This document shows, piece after piece, positions 1 to 6,415 of a DNA stretch of 8,122 nucleotides (position 1 is the stretch's first letter; the number at the start of each line of letters is the position of its first letter). Below the pieces are notes generated by a model. The model saw only the letters and a list, made by a program, of their open reading frames with translations, ran no database searches and was not told the DNA's origin. Both the position numbers and the translations under genes were made by a program. Location of the stretch: assembly GCA_020852155.1 (NCBI GenBank), contig JADZBJ010000256.1, positions 1 through 8,122 on the forward strand, in the 5' to 3' direction. Origin of the DNA: Saprospiraceae bacterium (lineage in GTDB: Bacteria; Bacteroidota; Bacteroidia; Chitinophagales; Saprospiraceae).

Positions 1-413
1 ACACCATCGGTAAAAGCGCATTCCTCAACGGACGCAATGGCATTCTGGGAAATGGCACGCTGAATCGTTTTTCCGTCATCCTGGACTACCGCGACGAAAA
101 GGTCTGGCTGAAACCCAATCGAAATATTAATCGCGCATTCACTTACGACCGCAGCGGACTGCAATTGCTGGCATACGGCCTGAATTTGAACCAGTTTAAC
201 GTGCAAAGCGTACTACCCGGCTCTCCGGCGGCAGAAGCCGATATCAGGCCCGGCGATCAGGTTATGCGCGTAGGCCGACTACCTGCCAGCCTGTTTTCAT
301 TGCATGATATTTTGAAAAAATTGCAAAAATCGCCCGGAACCCGCATTAAAATAGTGGTCAAACGCGATGGAAAACGTATTCGAAAAACCATTACCCTGCG
401 CGATCTGGTGTAA
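1..413 (+). CDS. C-terminus of retropepsin-like aspartyl protease with PDZ domain (5' partial)
   Basis: Open from the window edge (frame begins at base 3) to TAA at 411-413, giving 136 visible residues. The first ~40 residues contain GILGNGTLNRFSVILDY followed by VWLKPN. This matches the last strands of retropepsin-like aspartyl protease domains, where a 'G(I/L)LG...L..F.V..DY....(L/W)L.P' pattern is common. The catalytic DTG motifs would lie upstream, outside the window. Residues ~55-136 form a PDZ domain: VQSVLPGSPAAEADIRPGD is the usual strand/helix core (V..V.PGSPA..A.I..GD), and a basic ending (KRDGKRIRKTITL) completes the final strands. The family is typically exported or periplasmic and common in Bacteroidota; the substrate is unknown. 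The TTG at 165 lies inside the open frame and is not a credible start. A terminator follows 16 bp after the stop. Confidence 0.8.
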   Translation, partial: TIGKSAFLNGRNGILGNGTLNRFSVILDYRDEKVWLKPNRNINRAFTYDRSGLQLLAYGLNLNQFNVQSVLPGSPAAEADIRPGDQVMRVGRLPASLFSLHDILKKLQKSPGTRIKIVVKRDGKRIRKTITLRDLV

Positions 414-429
414 AAGTCGGAGCGACTGA

Positions 430-464
430 CCTTTACGAAACTTTTGAAGTTTCGTAAAGGTTTT
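430..464 (+). terminator. Rho-independent terminator after the PDZ/aspartyl protease gene
   Basis: A 14-bp perfect stem (arms 430-443 and 447-460) with a 3-nt loop is followed by TTTT at 461-464. Core arm sequence is CCTTTACGAAAC. It sits 16 bp past the stop of the upstream gene. The run of T occurs only on the + side, so it should act on the + strand. Confidence 0.8.
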
Positions 465-470
465 CGGAGA

Positions 471-516
471 AACAAAAAGGCGCTAACCATTTGAAAATCA
501 AACGATTAGCGCCTTT
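471..516 (-). terminator. Rho-independent terminator of the M23 peptidase gene
   Basis: Arms AAAGGCGCTAA (476-486) and TTAGCGCCTTT (506-516) pair perfectly over 11 bp. Inside them TTTGA (490-494) and TCAAA (498-502) can pair again around an AAA loop, separated by a small 3x3 internal loop. Read on the - strand, the stem is followed by TTTTTGTT (471-478). It begins about 20 bp past the peptidase stop. With the + strand hairpin at 430-464 it forms a back-to-back convergent terminator pair. Confidence 0.8.
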
Positions 517-536
517 GTTATGTCACAAAATGATAT

Positions 537-1892
537 TTATGGAACGATTTCCATAGGCGTTTTGCCGTAGATCTCTTTTTGTGTGCGATAAGGCACTGTT
601 TTCAACAACTCATGCAGGCGATCGCGTTCAGGTTTGAAGGCTTCGAACGCCGCGCCAGTCATCGGTTCGGGTTGTGGGAGGTTCAGACGAAGGTGATCTA
701 CCTGTTGGCCATTTTTCCAGAAACGGAAACAAACGTGCGGGCCGGTTGCCAGTCCTGTTGAACCGACATAGCCAATGGTTTGGCCCTGCGCGACGCGGGT
801 GCCGGGGCGAATGCCCTTGGCAAAACCACTCATGTGCAGGTATTGTGTTTCGTAGGTCTGGTTGTGGCGAATTTTGACAAAGTTGCCATTGCCGCCACGA
901 CGAGTCGCTTCAACCACTGTTCCTTCTGCAACGGCCATAATAGGTGTGCCGTGCGGCGCAGCGTAGTCGGTACCAAAGTGTGCCTTGTGATAACCCAGAA
1001 TCGGGTGCAGACGGTTGCGGTCGAATCGGCTGCTGATACGGCTGAATTTAACAGGCGATTTCAGGAAGCCTGCCCGTGCCGGGCGGCCATCGAAATCGAA
1101 GTAATCCGTACGGTCGCCGGGTTTGTTGTAGTTAAACGCCATGTATTCCTTGCCATCGCGTTCGTACAGCGCAGCCAGGATTTTACCTGTACCCACTGTT
1201 TTGCCTTCTACGATTTTCTGTTCAAAAACAACCTTGAAACGGTCGCCTTGCTTTTGGTGATAGAAGTCAACGGATGAAGCCAGTACGTCAATCATGCCAT
1301 CGGCCAGTTCATCGCTCAGGCCGTTGTCGGTGAGTGCCTGCCAGAAGCTGGTTTCCAGAACGCCCGAAGCGGCTACGATTTTGGTTTCGACCTGGCGTTG
1401 CGTGACTGTTACATCGAAAGGCTCGCGCAAGTTGAAAGTGATATATTCAAAAGGAGATGGCTCATAAACCATAAAACGCGGCGTTTCACCTGCTTTTTCT
1501 GTCAGAAAATGCAGTGCGTTGCCAATGCGCATGGAGTTGATGTTGAATTTTGATTTGCAGTTTTCAACCAACTGATTGACTTGCGGATAAGTCAGTCCTT
1601 GTTTGAGCAGGATTTCGCCCAGAACATCACCGGAATGCAGTTCGACTTCTGATGTGGTAAATCTGTCAACAGCAATGCCCCAGCGAAGATTTTCAGGAAT
1701 GACCGGCAACGCATCCAGCGCATTGACCTGACCGAATGCCATCGTGGGTGTCAGGGTGTGATCAGGTATCATCAAGTTGGCGGCAAGTCCGGCTAATGCG
1801 GCAAGTCCGAAGATGATCTTTCTGGTGCGTGTGCCAACTATTTTACGGGCTGCTCGTAGCCACTGCTCCGGCTCGGAAGAGTTCAAATTCAC
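537..1892 (-). CDS. M23 family peptidoglycan endopeptidase, MepM/YebA-like layout
   Basis: A predicted envelope-bound zinc metallopeptidase that cuts peptide cross-links in peptidoglycan. The 451 residues follow the MepM-type order. There is a short cytoplasmic N-terminus and one membrane segment or signal anchor (~26-42). An OapA/LysM-like region follows (~82-130, with SGDVLGEILLKQGL), then a middle domain (~150-275), then the M23 domain (~280-400). Metal and catalytic motifs visible are H305-x3-D309 in AHFGTDYAAPHGTPI, H353 in YLHMSG, and H386 in GPHVCFRFW. The usual final HxH reads H386-V-C388, so a cysteine occupies the place of a zinc-binding histidine. The start is GTG (1890-1892). No ATG lies between it and the upstream in-frame stop at 1929-1931, and the next ATG (codon 41) would remove the membrane segment. 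The gene has its own promoter (2006-2038) and terminator. The biochemical role is inferred from family membership; the family call is firm. Confidence 0.9.
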   Translation of the reverse strand: MNLNSSEPEQWLRAARKIVGTRTRKIIFGLAALAGLAANLMIPDHTLTPTMAFGQVNALDALPVIPENLRWGIAVDRFTTSEVELHSGDVLGEILLKQGLTYPQVNQLVENCKSKFNINSMRIGNALHFLTEKAGETPRFMVYEPSPFEYITFNLREPFDVTVTQRQVETKIVAASGVLETSFWQALTDNGLSDELADGMIDVLASSVDFYHQKQGDRFKVVFEQKIVEGKTVGTGKILAALYERDGKEYMAFNYNKPGDRTDYFDFDGRPARAGFLKSPVKFSRISSRFDRNRLHPILGYHKAHFGTDYAAPHGTPIMAVAEGTVVEATRRGGNGNFVKIRHNQTYETQYLHMSGFAKGIRPGTRVAQGQTIGYVGSTGLATGPHVCFRFWKNGQQVDHLRLNLPQPEPMTGAAFEAFKPERDRLHELLKTVPYRTQKEIYGKTPMEIVP

Positions 1893-2005
1893 GTTATTGG
1901 TACGATTGTGTAAGCGCGATTTCCGGTTTTAATGACATAATATTAATGCCCGGAAATGTCGGTTGATTAGCATAGAGAATATCGCTTCATTGGGCTGGAG
2001 TACGG

Positions 2006-2038
2006 GCAAAAGTAGCAGTACAATTTTGTTAAACAAGG
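2006..2038 (-). promoter_or_regulatory. Bacteroidota-type promoter for the M23 peptidase gene
   Basis: On the - strand, TACTTTTGC (2006-2014) matches the -7 consensus TAnnTTTG. A TTG (2034-2036, within CCTTG) lies exactly 19 nt upstream, inside the 19-23 nt spacing of the Bacteroidota housekeeping sigma factor. Transcription would start near 1998-2002, leaving a leader of about 110 nt before the GTG start. The -33 element lies in one arm of the hairpin that ends lgt. Confidence 0.6.
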
Positions 2039-2073
2039 TCTGCTCCGAATTTTAACCAAATCAGACCTTGTTT
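2031..2073 (-). terminator. Hairpin at the 3' end of lgt, probable terminator
   Basis: Arms AAACAAGGTCTG (2031-2042) and CAGACCTTGTTT (2062-2073) are a perfect 12-bp inverted repeat around a 19-nt spacer. The distal arm covers the last lgt codons and overlaps its TGA stop. Read on the - strand the stem is followed by AACAAAATT rather than a clean T run beyond the TTT of the stem, so termination may be inefficient. It could alternatively protect mRNA ends or bind a regulator. Confidence 0.5.
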
Positions 2074-3245
2074 TGGTCGCGTTTCCACAGCCATAAAGCG
2101 CCGGCAACGCCGATCAAAAACAAGACAATGGAAATAATTTCGGCTTGCGTCAGGGTCATACCCAGAACCTGGTGCGGCACGTTTACCCTGATTTTTTCAA
2201 TGGCAAAACGTTCGACTGCGATAAGACACAGGTAGATGAAGAAAAGAACGCCATGAATGCGAATTCGCTTGCGGAGCATCCACAAAATACCGAAAACGCC
2301 GAGCATCATCATAATTTCATAAAATGGCGTCGGATACACCGGCTCGGAGAGTTGCATGCAATAATCCCAGTTGCAACCGTCAATGGCCGTACTCATCACC
2401 GGGTCGGTGTGGGGCGTATTCAATACGTGGTGCGGATAGCGGTAAGCCCACATCCAGTCGGGCAGCACAGACATCCATCCTGGTTTTGATGCCACATTGA
2501 CAATGCCCCAGTCGCCATCGCCAGACAACTGGCAACCGATGCGACCGAAGCCATAACCGGCCGTCAGTGCAGGCGCCACGGCGTCGGCAGAAGGCAGAAA
2601 CGGAATACCATGCCGATACATGTACCAGACAACGGTCACAAAACCCAGAATGAGTCCGCCGAGAAACGCCAGTCCGCCGCCGGAAGTCAGCGAACCAATC
2701 GGGTCGGCCACGAAGGATTCCCAGTTGTCGAAAATGTCAAACAATTTAGCGCCTGTGATACCACCCACGGCTGCAGCAACAGTCATTTCGCTGATTCGGT
2801 GGTGCGGGAAAACGTTTACTTGCCGAACGACAGGCGGGTTTTTGCGGCGGCGATTGGCCTCCCACCAGGTGAAGGCAGCCAGAAGAACAGCCCCGATAAT
2901 CGCTGCGGGCCAGTGCATTTTAGCCGATAAAACGATAGAGGCCGGGTCTTGCCTGAAATCCGTAAAATGTGGATATGCATACAGGCCTTTTCCGCCCATC
3001 AACAAGCCAACAAAGGCATTGCCCAACAGATCGCCCATCGAAGCGGGGAGCCCTTCTGTGATGGTCATGATGGTCGGCTGATAAACGCCTTCGCGCGCTT
3101 TGCGTTTCAGTTCGATGCTAAAAACCAGCGCGCTGACCAAAAATGCCAGTGCCAGAAAAAAGCCAAAAGTCTTGAAAATGGAAAGCCAGTTATCTGGCTG
3201 TGTGCCAATGAGGTCGTGAAAAAGGTATGAAAGATCAGGGTACAT
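2061..3245 (-). CDS. lgt: Prolipoprotein diacylglyceryl transferase (Lgt), divergent Bacteroidota type
   Basis: Lgt transfers diacylglycerol from phosphatidylglycerol to the lipobox cysteine of prolipoproteins, the first step of lipoprotein maturation in the inner membrane. From the ATG at 3243-3245 the protein has 394 residues, longer than the ~290 of E. coli Lgt. Hydrophobic stretches near 22-44, 112-127, 154-170, 191-209, 310-324, 332-345 and 367-387 fit a polytopic membrane protein. The signature lies at 234-247, GRIGCQLSGDGDWG, the variant of the classical GRxGNFxNxE signature found in this phylum. R346 and E350 in ERFAIEKIR match the conserved C-terminal R...E region. SGGGLAFLGG (188-197) matches the region that carries His103 in E. 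coli (FHGG), here Leu. An in-frame TTG at 3261-3263 would add six residues, but the ATG is preferred. A weak -7-like AATTTTTG lies on the - strand around 3295-3302. Extra sequence between the signature and the C-terminal motif (~250-305) accounts for much of the added length. Confidence 0.87.
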   Translation of the reverse strand: MYPDLSYLFHDLIGTQPDNWLSIFKTFGFFLALAFLVSALVFSIELKRKAREGVYQPTIMTITEGLPASMGDLLGNAFVGLLMGGKGLYAYPHFTDFRQDPASIVLSAKMHWPAAIIGAVLLAAFTWWEANRRRKNPPVVRQVNVFPHHRISEMTVAAAVGGITGAKLFDIFDNWESFVADPIGSLTSGGGLAFLGGLILGFVTVVWYMYRHGIPFLPSADAVAPALTAGYGFGRIGCQLSGDGDWGIVNVASKPGWMSVLPDWMWAYRYPHHVLNTPHTDPVMSTAIDGCNWDYCMQLSEPVYPTPFYEIMMMLGVFGILWMLRKRIRIHGVLFFIYLCLIAVERFAIEKIRVNVPHQVLGMTLTQAEIISIVLFLIGVAGALWLWKRDQNKV

Positions 3246-3367
3246 GAAACAGGTCAAAAACAATTTTTACGAAGTGAAACACCTTCTTCGTTTGCAAAAA
3301 TTCGGTTGAGGACTAAAAAAAGTCCGCCTTTGAAAAATAATATTTCAGATTGTCGTGCGAAGATACT

Positions 3368-3376
3368 TAACTTTGC
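3368..3376 (+). promoter_or_regulatory. Predicted -7 element of the ilvE promoter
   Basis: TAACTTTGC matches the Bacteroidota -7 consensus TAnnTTTG exactly and lies about 95 bp upstream of the ilvE ATG. No TTG falls at the expected 19-23 nt upstream; only a TATTTC stretch around 3341-3346 does. The -33 half is therefore weak and the assignment tentative. The 224-bp lgt/ilvE divergent spacer (3246-3469) shows no other convincing site. Confidence 0.45.
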
Positions 3377-3469
3377 ACCACCTTTCATAATTGGCGCAGG
3401 TTCGATCTTTTTTCTTAAAAGGCAAAAGTGCCATCTGCGCTATCACTCAACACTCATTGCTTTCACATT

Positions 3470-4591
3470 ATGGCCGTCAAGTATCCAATCAGTGTAACCC
3501 TGACAGATCGCTCCAAACTCGCTACGGTTGATTTCAGCAACATCCCATTCGGAAAAGTAATTTCAGACCACATGTTTGTGGCTGATTATGATGGGAAACA
3601 ATGGGTTAACCCCCGAATTGAACCTTACCAAAACCTCAGCCTTGCGCCTTCGAACCTGGCCTTGCACTACGGTCAGAGTATCTTCGAGGGCATGAAAGCC
3701 ACCAAAATCAACGGCGAACCGGTTCTGTTCCGCGCCGATCAACATGCACGCCGCCTCAACCTTTCTGCCGAGCGCATGTGCATGCCTGCTATCCCGGAAG
3801 ATTTATTCCTGCAAGGGCTGAAAATGCTGGTTGACCTCGACCGCGCATTTATCCCTGAAGCCGACGACCACGCCCTGTACATTCGCCCGATGATGTTCGC
3901 CACAGATGAATACTTCGGCGTTCATGCTTCTGAAAAATACAAGTTCATCATCTTTACCGGCCCGGTTGGCCCATACTACCCGACTCCTGTTCGCCTTTGG
4001 GTTGAAGAAGTTTTCACCCGCGCAGCCCAAGGCGGCGCCGGCGAAGCTAAATGCGCAGGCAACTACGGCTCTTCTCTGTTGCCCGCTCAACGCGCTAAAA
4101 AAGCAGGCTACGATCAGGTGATGTGGATGGACGCCGTTGAAAAGAAATACGTTCAGGAAGTCGGCACCATGAATCTGTTTTTTGTCATGGATGGTAAAAT
4201 CATTACACCAGCCACGACAGGAACCATCCTGCGCGGTATCACCCGTGAAAGCTTTATCACACTCCTGAAAGAATGGGGCTATACTGTTGAAGATCGCCTC
4301 CTGAGCATCGCCGAAATCGCCGACGCTTACTGGCGCGGTTCACTGCAGGAATGCTTCGGCGCTGGTACAGCAGCCGTCGTCAGCCATATCAGCGATATTA
4401 CCTGGCGCGACCGCAAACTGGAACTGTCGCCTGTGAACGAACAAAATCGTCCGGTGGCTTTCCGCCTGAAAAAACATATCAACCGCCTGCGCATGGGCCT
4501 CGAACCCGATACGCATGGCTGGCTCAGCAGCTGCGCCAACTCCGGCATCCTGGAATTCATGGATGAGAAGCAGCAAGCGTTGCATGTATAA
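3470..4591 (+). CDS. ilvE: Branched-chain amino acid aminotransferase (class IV PLP enzyme)
   Basis: Transfers the amino group between leucine, isoleucine or valine and 2-oxoglutarate, the last step of branched-chain amino acid synthesis and the first of breakdown; cytosolic. The 373-residue length fits the BCAT type with an N-terminal extension (eukaryotic/actinobacterial-like) rather than the ~310-residue E. coli form. Recognisable blocks are LHYGQSIFEGMKA (65-77), FRADQHARRLNLSAERM (87-103), LYIRPMMFATD (136-146) and AKCAGNYGSSLLPA (193-206), where K194 should form the PLP Schiff base. QEVGTMNLFFV (229-239) and TGTILRGITR (250-259) build the cofactor phosphate and carboxylate sites. The ATG at 3470 is chosen because MAVKYPISVTL is a sensible family start; an in-frame GTG at 3428 would add 14 residues with no family look. 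The promoter is at 3368-3376 and the terminator at 4699-4746. All expected catalytic blocks are intact. Confidence 0.95.
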   Translation: MAVKYPISVTLTDRSKLATVDFSNIPFGKVISDHMFVADYDGKQWVNPRIEPYQNLSLAPSNLALHYGQSIFEGMKATKINGEPVLFRADQHARRLNLSAERMCMPAIPEDLFLQGLKMLVDLDRAFIPEADDHALYIRPMMFATDEYFGVHASEKYKFIIFTGPVGPYYPTPVRLWVEEVFTRAAQGGAGEAKCAGNYGSSLLPAQRAKKAGYDQVMWMDAVEKKYVQEVGTMNLFFVMDGKIITPATTGTILRGITRESFITLLKEWGYTVEDRLLSIAEIADAYWRGSLQECFGAGTAAVVSHISDITWRDRKLELSPVNEQNRPVAFRLKKHINRLRMGLEPDTHGWLSSCANSGILEFMDEKQQALHV

Positions 4592-4669
4592 TTGATTGGT
4601 TAACTGGTTATTTGGTTATTTGCGGAATTGGTTATTTGTTGAACCTAAAACATTCAAACAAATAACCAG

Positions 4670-4766
4670 ATAACCAATTCAACAAATAACCAAAAAAACA
4701 AAAAAACAGCCTCCTCCGATGCGTTCGGACGGAGGCTGTTTTTTTGTTATTTGTTGAATTGGTTAT
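4670..4766. repeat. 21-bp perfect inverted repeat enclosing the terminator
   Basis: Bases 4670-4690 and 4746-4766 are exact reverse complements over 21 bp (ends ATAACCAATTC and GAATTGGTTAT). They are made of the octamer units and flank the terminator hairpin, so the whole 97-bp stretch can fold into one long stem with a small offset (4691-4698) between the two pairings. Confidence 0.8.
4699..4746 (+). terminator. Strong bidirectional Rho-independent terminator after ilvE
   Basis: Bases 4699-4714 pair with 4731-4746 over 16 bp: a seven-base A/T run closed by C:G, with CAGCCTCC/GGAGGCTG as the GC-rich core. After a bulged C at 4730 there are five more pairs (TCCGA 4715-4719 with TCGGA 4725-4729) around a TGCGT loop. 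Seven T follow the core on the + strand (4739-4745) and seven on the - strand as well (complement of 4700-4706). It lies about 110 bp past the ilvE stop; no opposing gene exists here to need the - strand activity. Confidence 0.85.
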
Positions 4767-4793
4767 TCTGTAGTTTATCTATACCCCTTCCTT

Positions 4794-4897
4794 AAAAGTT
4801 GTCATCCTGAACAAAGTGAAGGATCTGGTCAAACAGTTGTGAACATTTCCACTTCATGGGTTGCAGATCCTTCACTTTGTTCAGGATGACAACTTTT
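4794..4897. mobile_element. 104-bp palindromic element with perfect 34-bp inverted arms (MITE/REP-like)
   Basis: The left arm 4794-4827 and right arm 4864-4897 are exact reverse complements over 34 bp, separated by a 36-nt spacer. The arm begins AAAAGTTGTCATCCTG and ends GTGAAGGATCTG. No T run follows, so it is not a simple terminator. The spacer has no ORF or evident structure. The arm core (GTCATCCTGA...GTGAAGGATC) resembles a dispersed intergenic repeat I remember from many Bacteroidota genomes, which would make this a mobilised palindrome; that memory cannot be checked here. No clear target-site duplication was found at the borders. Confidence 0.65.
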
Positions 4898-4955
4898 GCG
4901 CATAGGTCAAATAACCAAAAAAACAAATAACCCCACCCCATTCACTCGCTCATCC

Positions 4956-4963
4956 TACCTTCG
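4956..4963 (+). promoter_or_regulatory. Possible -7 element just before the helical protein gene
   Basis: TACCTTCG differs from TAnnTTTG at one position and ends 10 bp before the ATG at 4974. If used, the mRNA would have a leader of only a few bases. No TTG lies at the right distance upstream, so support is weak. Confidence 0.25.
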
Positions 4964-4973
4964 CAGGCGACGT

Positions 4974-6365
4974 ATGGAAAAAAGCAGCCTGTTACAATTG
5001 GTTCGGTCGTTTTCTGCTGTTGAAATACGCGAGATCAGGAAATTCCTGAAATCGCCATTTTTCAACCAGCGGCAGGATGTCATTGACCTGTTTGAATACA
5101 TGACCAATGCAAACAAGGACATGAGCAAGCCCAAAGTCTGGGTTCAGATTTTTGACGAATCCATACCATATGACGAACCGCGTTTGCGCCTGTTGATGAG
5201 TTACCTGCATGTCTTGCTGGAACAATACCTTTCTGTTCGCGAGTTAATGTCCGACCCGTTTGGCGCGCAAATTCAGTTGGCGGCGGCATACAGAAGGCGC
5301 AAAATGCCCGCAGCCTTTGAACGCACCCGGAAGAACATTATCAAATCGCTGGAAGCGCAACCACTACGCAATGCAGCCTACCACGAACAGCGATACCGCC
5401 TTGACATGGAGGTGCATCTGGTGGCTTACGCTACTAATCCTACTGATGTATCGCTGCTGCGTACGGCTGGCGAGTCGTTAGATGTAGCGTTCATGGCCCA
5501 AAAACTTCAGATTGTCTGCCAGCTGCTGGCACACCAGACGGTCTATCATTCAGATCAGGAAGAAAACTGGGAACGCGAAACTGTCGAAGCAGCCTCACAA
5601 AGCCATTTGGCGCATTTGCCCGCTATTTCTATTTACCTGCATTGCTATCAAATGCTGCGAAACCCCTCGGAGGAATCGCATTTTCAGGCATTTAAAACAC
5701 TGTTACTGAACGAATCACGCGCGTTTCTCACAACTGAAATTCACGGCCTGTACATCCTGGCCATTAACTATTGCGTACGCCGCATCAACGCTGGCCAATT
5801 GCGGTTTTATGCCGAAGTACTGGATCTTTACAAAGTAGGCCTGGAACAGGACTACCTCCTTGACGACGGCGTTTTATCGAGATTTACCTACCACAACATC
5901 GCCGCAGCAGCCATTCATACCGGCGATCTCGAATGGGCCGCCACGTTCCTCCAAATGTATAAAAACCGCCTGGAAAAGCGATATCGCGAAAGCGCATACA
6001 GTTTTAACCTCGCCAGACTGGAATATGCCCGCGGCAATCACGCGCTCGTGCTTGACCTGCTGCAAAAAGCCAATTACCGCGACCCGCTGCTCAACCTGGC
6101 CGCTAAAACGCTGTTGCTCAAAACGTATTTCGACCTGAACGAAACCGACACGCTGCAATCTCAACTCGACGCCATGCGCAATTACCTGCACCGCAAACGG
6201 GTGCTGGGCTACCACCGTACCAATTACCTGAACCTTATTCGCTACGCCGAAAAAATACTCCGACTACAGCCTGGCGACCGCACCGCCGCAGCCGCCCTCC
6301 GCAAAGCCATTGAAAAAGAAGAGGTATTGAGTGAAAAATCTTTTTTGCTGGGCATAATGGGATGA
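4974..6365 (+). CDS. Hypothetical alpha-helical (TPR-like) protein of unknown function
   Basis: I do not recognise a named family. The 463 residues from the ATG at 4974 (MEKSSLLQLVRSFS) have no signal peptide and no membrane segment, so the protein is probably cytoplasmic. The N-terminus (1-35) reads LVRSFSAVEIREIRKFLKSPFFNQ, a pattern (F...E.R...KFL.SP.FN) I associate with hypothetical proteins found in multiple copies in Saprospirales genomes. Residues ~60-460 are almost all predicted amphipathic helices. Pairs such as HNIAAAAIHTGDLEWAATFL and SFNLARLEYARGNHALVLDL look like TPR-type helix-turn-helix units, which argues for a protein-binding solenoid scaffold. No catalytic motif was seen. 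An in-frame extension back to TTG 4896 runs into the palindromic element and is unlikely to be coding. The stop overlaps an ATG of the downstream frame (ATGA at 6362-6365), and the downstream preferred start is 50 bp away. Co-expression with the caspase gene is therefore plausible. Confidence 0.8.
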   Translation: MEKSSLLQLVRSFSAVEIREIRKFLKSPFFNQRQDVIDLFEYMTNANKDMSKPKVWVQIFDESIPYDEPRLRLLMSYLHVLLEQYLSVRELMSDPFGAQIQLAAAYRRRKMPAAFERTRKNIIKSLEAQPLRNAAYHEQRYRLDMEVHLVAYATNPTDVSLLRTAGESLDVAFMAQKLQIVCQLLAHQTVYHSDQEENWERETVEAASQSHLAHLPAISIYLHCYQMLRNPSEESHFQAFKTLLLNESRAFLTTEIHGLYILAINYCVRRINAGQLRFYAEVLDLYKVGLEQDYLLDDGVLSRFTYHNIAAAAIHTGDLEWAATFLQMYKNRLEKRYRESAYSFNLARLEYARGNHALVLDLLQKANYRDPLLNLAAKTLLLKTYFDLNETDTLQSQLDAMRNYLHRKRVLGYHRTNYLNLIRYAEKILRLQPGDRTAAAALRKAIEKEEVLSEKSFLLGIMG

Positions 6366-6415
6366 GCCGGGGCGGAAAATCACTAACCACTAATCACTTA
6401 TCATTTAACAATACT

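Larger units (their letters stand above)
4598..4932. repeat. Octamer-phased GGTTATTT repeat clusters in both orientations
   Basis: On the + strand, units of exactly 8 bp follow each other: GGTTAACT (4598), GGTTATTT (4606), GGTTATTT (4614), GCGGAATT (4622), GGTTATTT (4630), GTTGAACC (4638). After the terminator come TGTTATTT (4745), GTTGAATT (4753) and GGTTATTC (4761). On the - strand, GGTTATTT (4684-4691), GTTGAATT (4676-4683), GGTTATCT (4668-4675) and GGTTATTT (4660-4667) run in phase. So do GGTTATTT (4925-4932), GTTTTTTT (4917-4924) and GGTTATTT (4909-4916). The pattern is seen directly; its function is unknown. Confidence 0.7.
4592..4973. other. Gene-free spacer built of repeats and hairpins
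   Basis: These 382 bp between ilvE and the helical protein gene contain no credible ORF. In order they hold + oriented octamer repeats (4598-4645), - oriented octamers (4660-4691), a bidirectional terminator (4699-4746), + octamers (4745-4768), a 104-bp inverted-repeat element (4794-4897), - octamers (4909-4932), and a short pyrimidine-rich stretch before the next start codon. The individual elements are listed separately. Confidence 0.75.

Noticed and set aside
780..1277. 165-codon open frame on the + strand inside the M23 peptidase gene
   Set aside because: It lies opposite a well-supported gene, its translation resembles no family, and it is explained by antisense codon structure.
3310..3325. 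GGACT/AGTCC inverted repeat in the lgt/ilvE spacer
   Set aside because: A 5-bp stem with an all-A loop is expected by chance in AT-rich DNA and has no supporting context.
3306..3497. Small ORF between lgt and ilvE
   Set aside because: It overlaps the predicted ilvE promoter and the ilvE start, with no family resemblance.
4794..4897. Could the long inverted repeat be a CRISPR or att site?
   Set aside because: There are only two arms in opposite orientation, no direct repeats with regular spacers, and no integrase or cas gene nearby.
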